This document shows positions 20,371-29,163 of a stretch of 64,000 bases of DNA, piece by piece. Origin of the DNA: Fodinibius sp034521915 (lineage in GTDB: Bacteria > Bacteroidota > Rhodothermia > Balneolales > Balneolaceae); NCBI RefSeq assembly GCF_034521915.1, contig NZ_JAXHLU010000008.1, positions 17,178-81,177 of the forward strand, written 5' to 3'. A program made the position numbers and the translations under genes. Each line of letters begins with the position of its first letter. Position 1 is the stretch's first letter. The notes below the pieces were generated by a model that had not been told where the DNA came from, did no database searches, and saw only the letters and a program-made list of their open reading frames with translations.

Positions 20371-20934
20371 TCAAGTTGCAGGTTCTACCTGGTTCACACC
20401 AACTTCAACCGGGGTCTTTCGACCGAAAATACTTACAAGAACACGTAGTTTGAGTTTATCAGTATTAATCTCTTGTACGGTTCCATCAAAATCTTTAAAT
20501 GGTCCATCAATAACCTTTACAATATCTCCTTCATCATAGGGAATTTCAATCTTGCCTCCTTCCTCCATTGCGTCCTCATTGTCCTGAACTTGTCCAAGAA
20601 TTCTATTTACCTCGGACTTACGGAGAGGTTTGGGATTTTGTTCATTCTTATTCTTTAAAAATCCAATTGTTGATGGAGCACCTTGAATAAGGTTATTTAC
20701 CTCCTCATCATAAATTGTCTTCAAAAGAATATAGCCGGGAAGAAAGTTCTTTTCCCGTGTGCGTTTTTTTCCTGACCGTATCTCAATTACTGTTTCAGTA
20801 GGAATCAACACCTCACTAATTTTATCTTCCAGTCCCTGCAATTCGATTTCACGATCCAAATATCGCTTAACCTTTTTTTCATGGCCAGAAAATATACGTA
20901 CGATGTACCACTGATGTTGATCTTCTTGTGTCAT
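20371..20934 (-). CDS. nusG: Transcription termination/antitermination factor NusG
   Basis: A 187-residue NusG with an N-terminal NGN domain (QWYIVRIFSGHEKKVKRYL, then FLPGYILLK) and a C-terminal KOW domain (YDEGDIVKVIDGPFKDFDGTVQEI). It binds RNA polymerase and links it to ribosomes or Rho. Its ATG overlaps the secE stop as ATGA, so the two are translationally coupled. Confidence 0.97.
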   Translation of the reverse strand: MTQEDQHQWYIVRIFSGHEKKVKRYLDREIELQGLEDKISEVLIPTETVIEIRSGKKRTREKNFLPGYILLKTIYDEEVNNLIQGAPSTIGFLKNKNEQNPKPLRKSEVNRILGQVQDNEDAMEEGGKIEIPYDEGDIVKVIDGPFKDFDGTVQEINTDKLKLRVLVSIFGRKTPVEVGVNQVEPAT

Positions 20935-21113
20935 TGATAAATGGCCTCTAATATCGTGCTATAAACTTGATCTACCGCAAAAATAAATGCAGACAAGAGT
21001 ATCGTAAATACTACTACAACAATAGTATAGTCAACCAACTCGTCCTGATCTGGCCAGGAGACTTTCTTCATCTCCTTGCGCACATCTTGTAAATATTCTT
21101 TTATACTATTCAT
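20931..21113 (-). CDS. secE: Preprotein translocase subunit SecE
   Basis: A 60-residue single-span SecE. I start it at ATG 21113 (MNSIKEYLQDVRKEMKKVSWP). A longer reading would run back into the tRNA-Trp gene and is not credible. The conserved amphipathic helix with KKVSWP precedes one membrane helix (VVVVFTILLSAFIFAVD). It is essential for the SecYEG channel. It lies between tRNA-Trp and nusG. Confidence 0.96.
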   Translation of the reverse strand: MNSIKEYLQDVRKEMKKVSWPDQDELVDYTIVVVVFTILLSAFIFAVDQVYSTILEAIYQ

Positions 21114-21138
21114 GAACTTATATCCAATTCTAAACTTG

Positions 21139-21211
<73 letters not shown>

Positions 21212-21281
21212 ATATGCCGAAAGAACAGACCTTCAAGAAGCCTATTCTTTCGTGCAATTTTACGTGCAGAAACGAGACTTA

Positions 21282-22469
<1,188 letters not shown>

Positions 22470-22531
22470 GAGTAAATAAATTTACAGTTAAATGTTCAGA
22501 ATCATATCAATAATTGTTTCTGCACTTGCAG

Positions 22532-22603
<72 letters not shown>

Positions 22604-22628
22604 TTGTGCTTGCTCCCGCATGGGGCTG

Positions 22629-22701
22629 AGCGGGCGACCGGAGTCGAACCGGCAACATTCACCTTGGAAGGGTGACACTCTACCAATTGAGTTACGCCCG
22701 C
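22629..22701 (-). tRNA. tRNA-Gly (TCC anticodon)
   Basis: Acceptor GCGGGCG/CGCCCGC, anticodon stem TCACC/GGTGA with loop CTTCCAA (TCC), T-arm GGTTCGACTCC, discriminator T, 73 nt, no encoded CCA. Confidence 0.96.
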
Positions 22702-22707
22702 TTAGTG

Positions 22708-22790
22708 TGGGGGGAGAAGGATTCGAACCTTCGAAGGCTCACGCCAACAGATTTACAGTCTGCCCCAGTTGGCCACTTTGGTATCCCCCC
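22708..22790 (-). tRNA. tRNA-Tyr (GTA anticodon)
   Basis: Class II tRNA with a long variable arm, 83 nt. Acceptor GGGGGGA/TCCCCCC, discriminator A, anticodon loop CTGTAAA (GTA), T-arm GGTTCGAATCC. No encoded CCA. Confidence 0.96.
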
Positions 22791-22851
22791 GCGAAATCAG
22801 TATGTCAAAATTATTTCGGCCAATCCTTCAAAACACCCGACGAACCAAGTG

Positions 22852-22923
22852 AGCCAGCGACCGGATTCGAACCGATGACCGGCTGTTTACAAGACAGCTG
22901 CTCTACCCCTGAGCTACGCTGGC
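22852..22923 (-). tRNA. tRNA-Thr (TGT anticodon)
   Basis: Acceptor GCCAGCG/CGCTGGC, anticodon stem GCTGT/ACAGC with loop CTTGTAA (TGT), T-arm GGTTCGAATCC, discriminator T, 72 nt, no encoded CCA. First gene of the tRNA-tuf transcript. Confidence 0.96.
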
Positions 22924-22945
22924 TTATCGAGTCTTTTTTCTATCT

Positions 22946-22962
22946 TTGGAACGACGTTCCAA
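22946..22962 (-). promoter_or_regulatory. Inverted repeat in the tRNA-tuf leader
   Basis: ttggaac-gac-gttccaa is a perfect 7-bp inverted repeat with a 3-base centre. It lies downstream of the promoter and 22 bases before tRNA-Thr(TGT). It could be a leader hairpin, an RNA-processing site or an operator. Nothing in the sequence decides between these. Confidence 0.35.
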
Positions 22963-22992
22963 TGCAACAATCAGCCTTTGGCCGAAAGACTC

Positions 22993-23023
22993 CAAAACTA
23001 AGTACAGTTTTCATTTTTGTCAA
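22993..23023 (-). promoter_or_regulatory. Strong promoter for the tRNA-tuf-secE-nusG-rpl-rpo block
   Basis: On the minus strand there is a perfect TTGACA (23023-23018), a 17-base spacer, then TAGTTTTG (23000-22993). The latter fits both a relaxed -10 hexamer and the TAnnTTTG element of Bacteroidota sigma factors. It is about 70 bases upstream of the first tRNA. No other equally good promoter was noticed in this operon. Confidence 0.7.
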
Positions 23024-23073
23024 CACAAAATTGTTAATTAAATCTTTTTGTCTTAACAGCCTACATAAATCTA

Positions 23074-23706
23074 TCAATTCGGGCTCCGCTTGTTGTAATA
23101 ATAGACTATTAGCCTAATTACTATGAAAATGGCAATACCTATTAAAATTATTCTTCCATATATCGATAAGTATTTTCCAATAAGTTGCCAATTCTCGTGC
23201 ACGATCCATCCAAAACAAAGCAAAATTCCATTCCACAAAAGAGAACTTACTGTTGAATAAAAGATAGTGCTACTAATCCGGGTGTGACTCAATCCCGCTG
23301 TTAATGAAATAACGGATCTGGTGCCGGCCAAAAAACGGTTTGCCAAAACGACCCCCATCCCCCATCGTTGCATCCACGACCGAACCTTGTTAATATATTT
23401 CAGTGGTATAAATCGAAGCAGCCAAAACTGCTTCTTTTTTTGTTGAATAAGCGTACCCCATCGGCTGCCAATCCAATACATGCTCATGAATCCAATAACC
23501 GAAGCTATAGTGGTAAGCAGTAAAATCGGAACCAATCCCACAACTGATTCCGCAGCTAAATATCCGCCAAAAGCTACCAACACATCACCAGGGATGGGCG
23601 GCACGATATTTTCGACATAGGCCACAAAAAAGAAAACCAAGTAAATACTTGACGGAGGAAGCGTATAAATAAATTGGACTACCTCCTGAACAAATTGCTC
23701 AGCCAT
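23074..23706 (-). CDS. DedA family (VTT/SNARE-associated) membrane protein
   Basis: A 210-residue integral membrane protein of the DedA family, implicated in envelope homeostasis and lipid-carrier flipping. Seen here are the N-terminal helix and FFFVAYVENIVPPIPGDVLVAFGGYLA (the conserved E/P-P-IPG-D segment), GSRWG, and NRFLAGTRSVISLTAGLS (the conserved F-x-R-x-R-like re-entrant region), with several further helices. It starts at the last base of ispF's stop region, so it is tightly coupled to ispF-ispD-queA. Substrate unknown. Confidence 0.88.
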   Translation of the reverse strand: MAEQFVQEVVQFIYTLPPSSIYLVFFFVAYVENIVPPIPGDVLVAFGGYLAAESVVGLVPILLLTTIASVIGFMSMYWIGSRWGTLIQQKKKQFWLLRFIPLKYINKVRSWMQRWGMGVVLANRFLAGTRSVISLTAGLSHTRISSTIFYSTVSSLLWNGILLCFGWIVHENWQLIGKYLSIYGRIILIGIAIFIVIRLIVYYYNKRSPN

Positions 23707-24182
23707 TATTCACTCTCCTCTAATAAAACTACTGCTCTTGCTGAAATACCTTCGCCACGACCTTCAAACCCCAGACCCTCAGATGTTGTAGCTTTTACAG
23801 ATATCTGATCAATATCCACTCTCAGATCTTTTGCAATCACTTGACGCATCTCATTTATATACGACTCCAACCTGGGTTTTTCAGCTACAACTGTGGCATC
23901 AACATTTCCAACAGAAAATCCCTTCTCCTTAATAAGTCCTAATACCTCTCGTAACAGCACCCTGCTATCAATATCTTTATAATCTTCGGAGGTATCCGGG
24001 AAATGTTTTCCCAAATCACCCAATGCACACGCGCCGAGTAAAGCATCCGTGACGGCATGCAGCAAGACATCTGCATCAGAATGACCAGAAAGGCTTTTTT
24101 CAAATGGAATTTCAACACCGCCTAAAATAAGCGGGCCACCCTCCTCAAACCGATGTACATCGTATCCATATCCGATGCGCAT
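23706..24182 (-). CDS. ispF: 2-C-methyl-D-erythritol 2,4-cyclodiphosphate synthase
   Basis: A 158-residue IspF of the MEP isoprenoid pathway, converting CDP-ME 2-phosphate to the cyclodiphosphate. Motifs are GYGYDVHRF with metal ligands D8 and H10, and SGHSDADVLLHAVTDALLGA with the third ligand H42. It lies one base after ispD. With ispH elsewhere in this window, it shows that the organism uses the MEP route. Confidence 0.97.
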   Translation of the reverse strand: MRIGYGYDVHRFEEGGPLILGGVEIPFEKSLSGHSDADVLLHAVTDALLGACALGDLGKHFPDTSEDYKDIDSRVLLREVLGLIKEKGFSVGNVDATVVAEKPRLESYINEMRQVIAKDLRVDIDQISVKATTSEGLGFEGRGEGISARAVVLLEESE

Positions 24183-24183
24183 A

Positions 24184-24873
24184 CTATTTATCTTTTTTGA
24201 TTAATAATTCTGCAAGCTCCAAATCCAACGGATAGGTGATCTTAAAGTTCGATCGATCTCCCTTTACCATTTTCACCTTTTCCTCCAGCCGTTCTACCAA
24301 AGAGGCATCATCCGTCCCAACAAAATTATCTTTAATTGCCTGCTCGTACGCCCGAATAAGCAGATCTTTTTGAAAGACCTGCGGCGTTTGCGTCTGCCAT
24401 AAAAATTTTCGCGATGGTGTTTCTTTAATTTCCTGCTGATCATCTACCCGCTTGATTGTATCCTTGGCAGGTACTCCCAAAACCGCCCCGCCATATTTTT
24501 CGGCCGTATCACAACATTGCTGAACATGTTGTAGTTTTACAAAAGGACGAACGGCATCATGAACGATTACAAGGTCCGTCACAGATACATCTTGCAAAGC
24601 GTTATATATAGATTCCTGACGCGTCCTGCCACCTACCAAACAATGACCTTTTATCTGAGGCGGAAGCACCTCTTCAAGGATATCCTCAGTTTTTTCCAAA
24701 AAAGATTCTGAAGTAGCAACCAAAACCTGTTGCAATCCATCGAGTGGTAAAAAACGACGAATTGTTTGCTCTAAAATAGTACGATTTCCTAACTGCAAAA
24801 AAGGTTTGGGCGTATCTTTATTCATACGACTGCCCGCTCCCGCAGCCGGTATTATAAGAGCTTTTGTAGTCAC
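24184..24873 (-). CDS. ispD: 2-C-methyl-D-erythritol 4-phosphate cytidylyltransferase
   Basis: A 229-residue nucleotidyltransferase, the third MEP-pathway step. The N-terminal CTP-binding loop PAAGAGSRM, the GGRTRQESI segment, VHDAVRPF and the C-terminal KITYPLDLELAE are all visible. It lies 3 bases after queA and 1 base before ispF; separate D and F genes, not an IspDF fusion. Confidence 0.96.
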   Translation of the reverse strand: MTTKALIIPAAGAGSRMNKDTPKPFLQLGNRTILEQTIRRFLPLDGLQQVLVATSESFLEKTEDILEEVLPPQIKGHCLVGGRTRQESIYNALQDVSVTDLVIVHDAVRPFVKLQHVQQCCDTAEKYGGAVLGVPAKDTIKRVDDQQEIKETPSRKFLWQTQTPQVFQKDLLIRAYEQAIKDNFVGTDDASLVERLEEKVKMVKGDRSNFKITYPLDLELAELLIKKDK

Positions 24874-24876
24874 AGC

Positions 24877-25923
24877 TTAGAGTATCAGCATTGAGTCGCC
24901 GAAAGCGAAGAAACGATAATCATTTTCCTGCGCTTCCTCATAGGCTTCCATCAGAAAATCATATCCGGCAAATGCAGCTCCCAACATTAACATTGTAGAC
25001 TCAGGACGATGAAAGTTGGTAATAACTCCTTCAGTTATTTTAAAATCGTAAGGTGGAAAGATAAATTTATCCGTCCACCCTGTTCCCGGTTTTGAAATAC
25101 CGCTTGCAGTAATACTTGTTTCAATGGTTCGCACCGAAGTGGTACCACACCCTACAACTTTGCGGTCGGGATCTGCCAGTGCTTCATTAATTTTAGCCGA
25201 CGTTTCTTCGGAAATATAATAATTTTCAGAATCGGTGCGATGTTTCGTCAAATCCTCCACTTCACATGGACGGAATGTCCCCCACCCGATGTGCATCGTG
25301 ATGGGCAGCATCTCAACACCTTTATCTTCTAATTTCTCAACCAGTTCTTCAGTAAAATGCATGGCTGCAAAAGGTGCCGCAACTGAGCCGCGCTCCTTGG
25401 CAAAAATAGTTTGATATTGCTCCTTGTCTTCTTCTCTCGCTTCGCGCTCGATATATGGAGGCAGCGGCATCTCACCGATGTTATCCAAAATGTGATACAG
25501 CTCTTCATTTGATCCCTCAAAAAGAAAGCGGATTGTACGACCGCGGGATGTTGTGTTATCAATCACCTCGGCCATCAGATTGGGGCCGAAGTACAATTTA
25601 TTTCCAATACGGATTTTCCGCGCAGGTTCAACCAACACATCCCAAAGCATATTTTCAGGTACCAGTTCCCGAAGCAAAAACACTTCAATATCAGCATCCG
25701 TTTTCTCTTTCTTTCCTTTTAGCCGCGCGGGAAAAACCTTAGTGTTGTTATATATTAATACATCTCCCTCGTCCAGGTATTTGTGAATATCTGCAAATGT
25801 TTCATGCTTGATGGATTGATCTTCTCGATTCAGAACCATCAGCTTTGCAGCGTCTCGTGGCTGTACAGGTTCGTCAGGAACATTAAAATCTTCTGTCTCA
25901 AATTTAAAATCGGTAAGTTTCAT
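24877..25923 (-). CDS. queA: S-adenosylmethionine:tRNA ribosyltransferase-isomerase
   Basis: A 348-residue QueA that makes epoxyqueuosine in tRNA. Recognisable are the N-terminal RDAAKLMVLNR, VLIYNNTKVFPARLKGKK, AAPFAAMHFTEEL, MHIGWGTFRP and the C-terminal GCGTTSVRTIET and TNFHRPESTMLML. It is first in the queA-ispD-ispF-dedA transcript, diverging from tRNA-Ser. Confidence 0.97.
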   Translation of the reverse strand: MKLTDFKFETEDFNVPDEPVQPRDAAKLMVLNREDQSIKHETFADIHKYLDEGDVLIYNNTKVFPARLKGKKEKTDADIEVFLLRELVPENMLWDVLVEPARKIRIGNKLYFGPNLMAEVIDNTTSRGRTIRFLFEGSNEELYHILDNIGEMPLPPYIEREAREEDKEQYQTIFAKERGSVAAPFAAMHFTEELVEKLEDKGVEMLPITMHIGWGTFRPCEVEDLTKHRTDSENYYISEETSAKINEALADPDRKVVGCGTTSVRTIETSITASGISKPGTGWTDKFIFPPYDFKITEGVITNFHRPESTMLMLGAAFAGYDFLMEAYEEAQENDYRFFAFGDSMLIL

Positions 25924-26034
25924 TATCGAACTATGGGCTTTTATTTGTTTTGCTTAACCGGTATTTTAGTCAGATTCAAAGCGTTCCAAATATACTCTAT
26001 TTTATTCCGTAGGACAAACGGCAATATTTAACAT

Positions 26035-26120
26035 GGAGGTGTGCCAGAGCGGTCGAATGGGGCGGTCTCGAAAACCGTTGAACCTTTTTGGTTCCGGGGG
26101 TTCGAATCCCTCCACCTCCG
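26035..26120 (+). tRNA. tRNA-Ser (CGA anticodon)
   Basis: Class II tRNA, 86 nt, with acceptor GGAGGTG/CACCTCC, discriminator G, anticodon loop CTCGAAA (CGA), a long variable arm and T-arm GGTTCGAATCC. No encoded CCA. Confidence 0.96.
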
Positions 26121-26207
26121 CATTGACCTACCTTAATCATACTTAAATAAGACTTGTTCTTGGTTCTCCCTGCGATCTATAAAATTTGTCAACGATCACA
26201 CTCAGCT

Positions 26208-26224
26208 CTTTATCTTAGATAAAG
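26208..26224. promoter_or_regulatory. Inverted repeat ahead of the secreted-protein gene
   Basis: ctttatc-tta-gataaag is a perfect 7-bp inverted repeat 75 bases before the next coding start. It could be an operator or simply AT-rich symmetry. The surrounding 178 bases hold no other clear element. Confidence 0.3.
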
Positions 26225-26298
26225 ACTTTATTATACTTTCTTAAGAAGCTAATCGTTATATTAGCTGTGAAGAGATTAAAAAATCTGGTAATTGTCTT

Positions 26299-26835
26299 AT
26301 GATGAAAAAAACAGGGATTATATCAACGATAAGTTTAGTCGTTTTATTTTTAGTTGGGCTTAGTTCTGTATCTCATGCACAATTAAGATCAGAAGTTAGC
26401 AATAGTTCTGAGCTGATGGGACCAATCATCAAACAAAATGATCCCAGCCAAGGTGCAGATCTTGGCAACCTGTTTAATATGCGGATGGACCACTCCTACT
26501 CGATGATGTTCGGAAGTGTTGGCGGACAGTTTCAAAACATGAATGCCTATACCAACACCATGCATTTCTTCTTCTCAGAGGATCTAACCGGGCGGGTAGA
26601 CCTGTCGCTGTTACATTCACCCTTTGGTAACAGCATGATGTCCCCCAACTCCAACAACGGCATGGATACCCAGTTTTTAATCCGTAACGCTGAACTTAAT
26701 TACCAGATTAGTGATCGCAGCAATATTCGCATTCAATTCCAGCAATTGCCCAGCTATGGATATGGAATGAATCCATGGTCTTCGGGAATGCGTCATAATC
26801 CTTTCAGATCACCATTCCATGATCGCAACTTTTGA
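26299..26835 (+). CDS. Secreted protein of unknown function
   Basis: A 178-residue protein that I do not recognise. It has an N-terminal signal peptide with a cleavage-like SVSHAQ (about residue 27). The mature part is rich in Met, Asn, Ser and Phe, with several MM, NS and FG pairs, and segments that could be beta strands (GRVDLSLLHSP, AELNYQISDRSNIRIQFQQLP). This suggests a small periplasmic or outer-membrane-associated protein. The C-terminal tail is positively charged with histidines. Two ATG codons in tandem at 26299 are equally good starts. It precedes the LytR_C-domain gene by 20 bases and may share its transcript. Confidence 0.7.
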   Translation: MMKKTGIISTISLVVLFLVGLSSVSHAQLRSEVSNSSELMGPIIKQNDPSQGADLGNLFNMRMDHSYSMMFGSVGGQFQNMNAYTNTMHFFFSEDLTGRVDLSLLHSPFGNSMMSPNSNNGMDTQFLIRNAELNYQISDRSNIRIQFQQLPSYGYGMNPWSSGMRHNPFRSPFHDRNF

Positions 26836-26854
26836 GTTTCGGATTTAATAATTA

Positions 26855-27304
26855 ATGACATCAAAGAATAGCGAAACGAATTCTTTTGCTTTAAACGCAA
26901 CCATCGGCTTTCTAAGCCTTTTGCTGGCAATTCTTATCTTTGGATTATTTACGCGCATTATCTACCCGCGAATTGAAAATCAGCGAGCTACAAATAATCC
27001 CGAATTAATCGGAGATATTATACAGCTGGAAGTCTTAAACGGTTGTGGCGTTCCAGGCCTTGCCAATGATTTTACATCCGCTTTGCGAAAAAACGGTTTT
27101 GATGTGGTAGAAACCGGAAACTTTAAAAATTTCGACATGCAAAATACGGTCGTTATTGCTCGTACCTTTAGTACCGATAATGCCAAGCGCGTAGCTGATG
27201 CACTTGGCATTGCAGAAGAACATGTCTTTATAGAAGCATCAGAAGACTTTTATCTGGATGCCACTGTGGTAATCGGTTCAGATTACAAATCACTCAAGTT
27301 ATAA
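26855..27304 (+). CDS. LytR C-terminal-domain protein, membrane-anchored
   Basis: A 149-residue protein with one N-terminal membrane helix (about 17-37) and a LytR_C-type domain. The signature EVLNGCGVPGLANDFTSALRKNGFDVVETGN is followed by VVIARTFSTDNAKRVADALGI. Only the LytR C-terminal domain is present, not the LCP catalytic domain, so it is not itself a wall-polymer ligase. A gene of this kind directly upstream of rsfS is what I would expect in Bacteroidetes relatives. Role unknown. Confidence 0.8.
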   Translation: MTSKNSETNSFALNATIGFLSLLLAILIFGLFTRIIYPRIENQRATNNPELIGDIIQLEVLNGCGVPGLANDFTSALRKNGFDVVETGNFKNFDMQNTVVIARTFSTDNAKRVADALGIAEEHVFIEASEDFYLDATVVIGSDYKSLKL

Positions 27305-27314
27305 CAAATATTAT

Positions 27315-27728
27315 ATGACCAATACATCCCCCAAAACTAATCAACAGTTTAGCAGTTCCAATGACCAGAAAACGGTTGATTCTGACAAACTCATCGAAGT
27401 CATTGGCGAAGCCCTCCTTGACCGCAAGGCTGAAGATATAACCGTGCTTGACGTTCATGAATTGACCACGCTGGCAGATAAATTTGTTATTTGTCATGCC
27501 AACACGGATGTGCAAATTAAAGCCATCGCCGATAACGTCAATAAAGAAACCAAGGAGCAGCTAAATGAAAAAGCGTGGAAAGAAGAAGGGCGTGAAACCC
27601 GCCGGTGGGTTATTCTTGATTACGTAAATGTCGTCGTTCATATCTTTAAAAAAGAGCTGCGGGAATATTATGCTCTTGAACAAATGTGGAATGATGCTCC
27701 CGTCCAAAAAATAGAAGATGATCAGTAG
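27315..27728 (+). CDS. rsfS: Ribosomal silencing factor RsfS
   Basis: A 137-residue DUF143/RsfS protein that binds L14 and blocks subunit joining when nutrients run low. The core is KAEDITVLDVHELTTLADKFVICHANTD, then AWKEEGRETRRWVILDYVNVVVHIFKKELREYYALEQMWNDA. The N-terminal 30 residues are a polar extension. It starts 10 bases after the LytR_C gene and overlaps the following lipoprotein gene by 11 bases. Confidence 0.95.
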   Translation: MTNTSPKTNQQFSSSNDQKTVDSDKLIEVIGEALLDRKAEDITVLDVHELTTLADKFVICHANTDVQIKAIADNVNKETKEQLNEKAWKEEGRETRRWVILDYVNVVVHIFKKELREYYALEQMWNDAPVQKIEDDQ

Positions 27729-28146
27729 CGTGCGATTACTTCTTTATACTGTAATATTTTTTGTTTTGATCATTGGCTGTGCTTCATCATCACAAAAAGG
27801 TGATACTGTGGAATCCTATGAAAATTTAGTAACCATCCAAGAACCCGACGATGAACCGCATCAGCAATCAAAAGTGTATATCGATTCTGTTAAAAAGATA
27901 ACGGATAACGATAAGCCGGTACTGATGGTCAGCGGAACTTTTCCGGATGCCTGCACAAAACTTGAACAGGTTACCCATCGCACTTCCGGCGACTCCCTGT
28001 ATTTAGATATTAAAGCGTGGCGCAATCCCGAGATGATGTGCTCTCAAGTGCTCACTCCTTTCTCATATATCTACAGTAACATCACTGAAAAAGAATTAAG
28101 CACTCACGAAAAAGCAATTGTTAACGGCAGCTCATATAGTTTGTAA
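27718..28146 (+). CDS. Small lipoprotein of unknown function
   Basis: A 142-residue protein with a hydrophobic signal segment ending in the lipobox IIGC (Cys about 21), so probably a lipoprotein. The remainder is a single domain with two cysteines (PDACTKL, EMMCSQ) and strand-like stretches ending NGSSYSL; I do not recognise it. It overlaps rsfS by 11 bases and precedes the dehydrogenase by 6 bases, so it is part of the same operon. Confidence 0.7.
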   Translation: MISSVRLLLYTVIFFVLIIGCASSSQKGDTVESYENLVTIQEPDDEPHQQSKVYIDSVKKITDNDKPVLMVSGTFPDACTKLEQVTHRTSGDSLYLDIKAWRNPEMMCSQVLTPFSYIYSNITEKELSTHEKAIVNGSSYSL

Positions 28147-28152
28147 GGTTTT

Positions 28153-29127
28153 ATGTCCAAACGCATCCTTATTACAGAGCCCATTATTCCATCCGTAATT
28201 AATAAACTTGAAAAACGGTATCAGGTAGATATAGGAGAGCGAGGCATCTATAATAATGAGCAGGCGCTTATTGATGATATCCCTGCCTATGATGCATTAC
28301 TGCCAATGCTCTCTAACCCAATAACAGAAAAAGTTATTGCCGCGGGAGCAAATCTTAAAATTATTGCTAATCACGCGGTGGGCTATAACAATATCGATCT
28401 TGAAGCGGCCCGAAAACACGACGTAGCCGTGGCAAATACTCCGGACGTACTTACCGATTCCTGTGCAGAATTTACGATCGGACTTATGCTCGCCGTATCG
28501 CGCCGCCTGGTTGAAGCGCAGAAATATCTTCTGGACGGAAAATTTGACAACTGGGAACCGCTCGGTTTTCTGGGAAAAGAACTAAACGGCAGTACGCTTG
28601 GCATTATCGGGATGGGACGTATCGGCACGGGCGTGGCTCGCAGGGCCAAAGCTCTGGGAATGGATATCATTTATCACAATCGAAGCAAAGTAAATCCTGA
28701 TCTCGAGCAAGAACTCGACGCTAAATATTGCTCAACTGTTCAAGAGCTGGTTTCGCAATCGGATATTATAACCCTCCATTGTCCTCTGACTGATGAAACG
28801 CATCACCTGATAAATGAAGAAATACTCTCTTTAATGTCGGATGACACGATTTTAATTAATACCTCGCGCGGACCTGTGGTCGATGAAGAGGCCCTTGCTC
28901 ATGCTCTGCATAATGGATCTATCGGCGGTGCCGGTCTGGATGTCTTTGAAAATGAACCGGAACTACATCCCAAACTTAAAACAGCACCCAACTGTATTCG
29001 AACTCCCCATATTGCCAGTGCCAGCTTTCAAACCCGCGAAGCCATTGGCATGCTTGCTGCCGATGCCATCATTGGAATATTAGAAGGACGACCAGCTTCA
29101 GAAATTCCTAACTTGATTCAGCCTTAA
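28153..29127 (+). CDS. D-2-hydroxyacid dehydrogenase (glyoxylate/hydroxypyruvate reductase-like)
   Basis: A 324-residue NAD(P)-dependent dehydrogenase of the D-isomer-specific family. The catalytic domain has NHAVGYNNID. The nucleotide-binding fold has GMGRIG (GxGxxG). The catalytic Arg lies in INTSRGPVVDE, the Glu in DVFENEP, and the His in TPHIASA. The basic residues after the second strand (HNRSK) hint at NADP use. Glyoxylate, hydroxypyruvate or another 2-oxoacid are all possible substrates. It ends the rsfS operon; the kinase gene follows after 36 bases. Confidence 0.9.
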   Translation: MSKRILITEPIIPSVINKLEKRYQVDIGERGIYNNEQALIDDIPAYDALLPMLSNPITEKVIAAGANLKIIANHAVGYNNIDLEAARKHDVAVANTPDVLTDSCAEFTIGLMLAVSRRLVEAQKYLLDGKFDNWEPLGFLGKELNGSTLGIIGMGRIGTGVARRAKALGMDIIYHNRSKVNPDLEQELDAKYCSTVQELVSQSDIITLHCPLTDETHHLINEEILSLMSDDTILINTSRGPVVDEEALAHALHNGSIGGAGLDVFENEPELHPKLKTAPNCIRTPHIASASFQTREAIGMLAADAIIGILEGRPASEIPNLIQP

Positions 29128-29163
29128 TTTCGGTTCATATTTCGTATTAAGGAACCGATTGCT

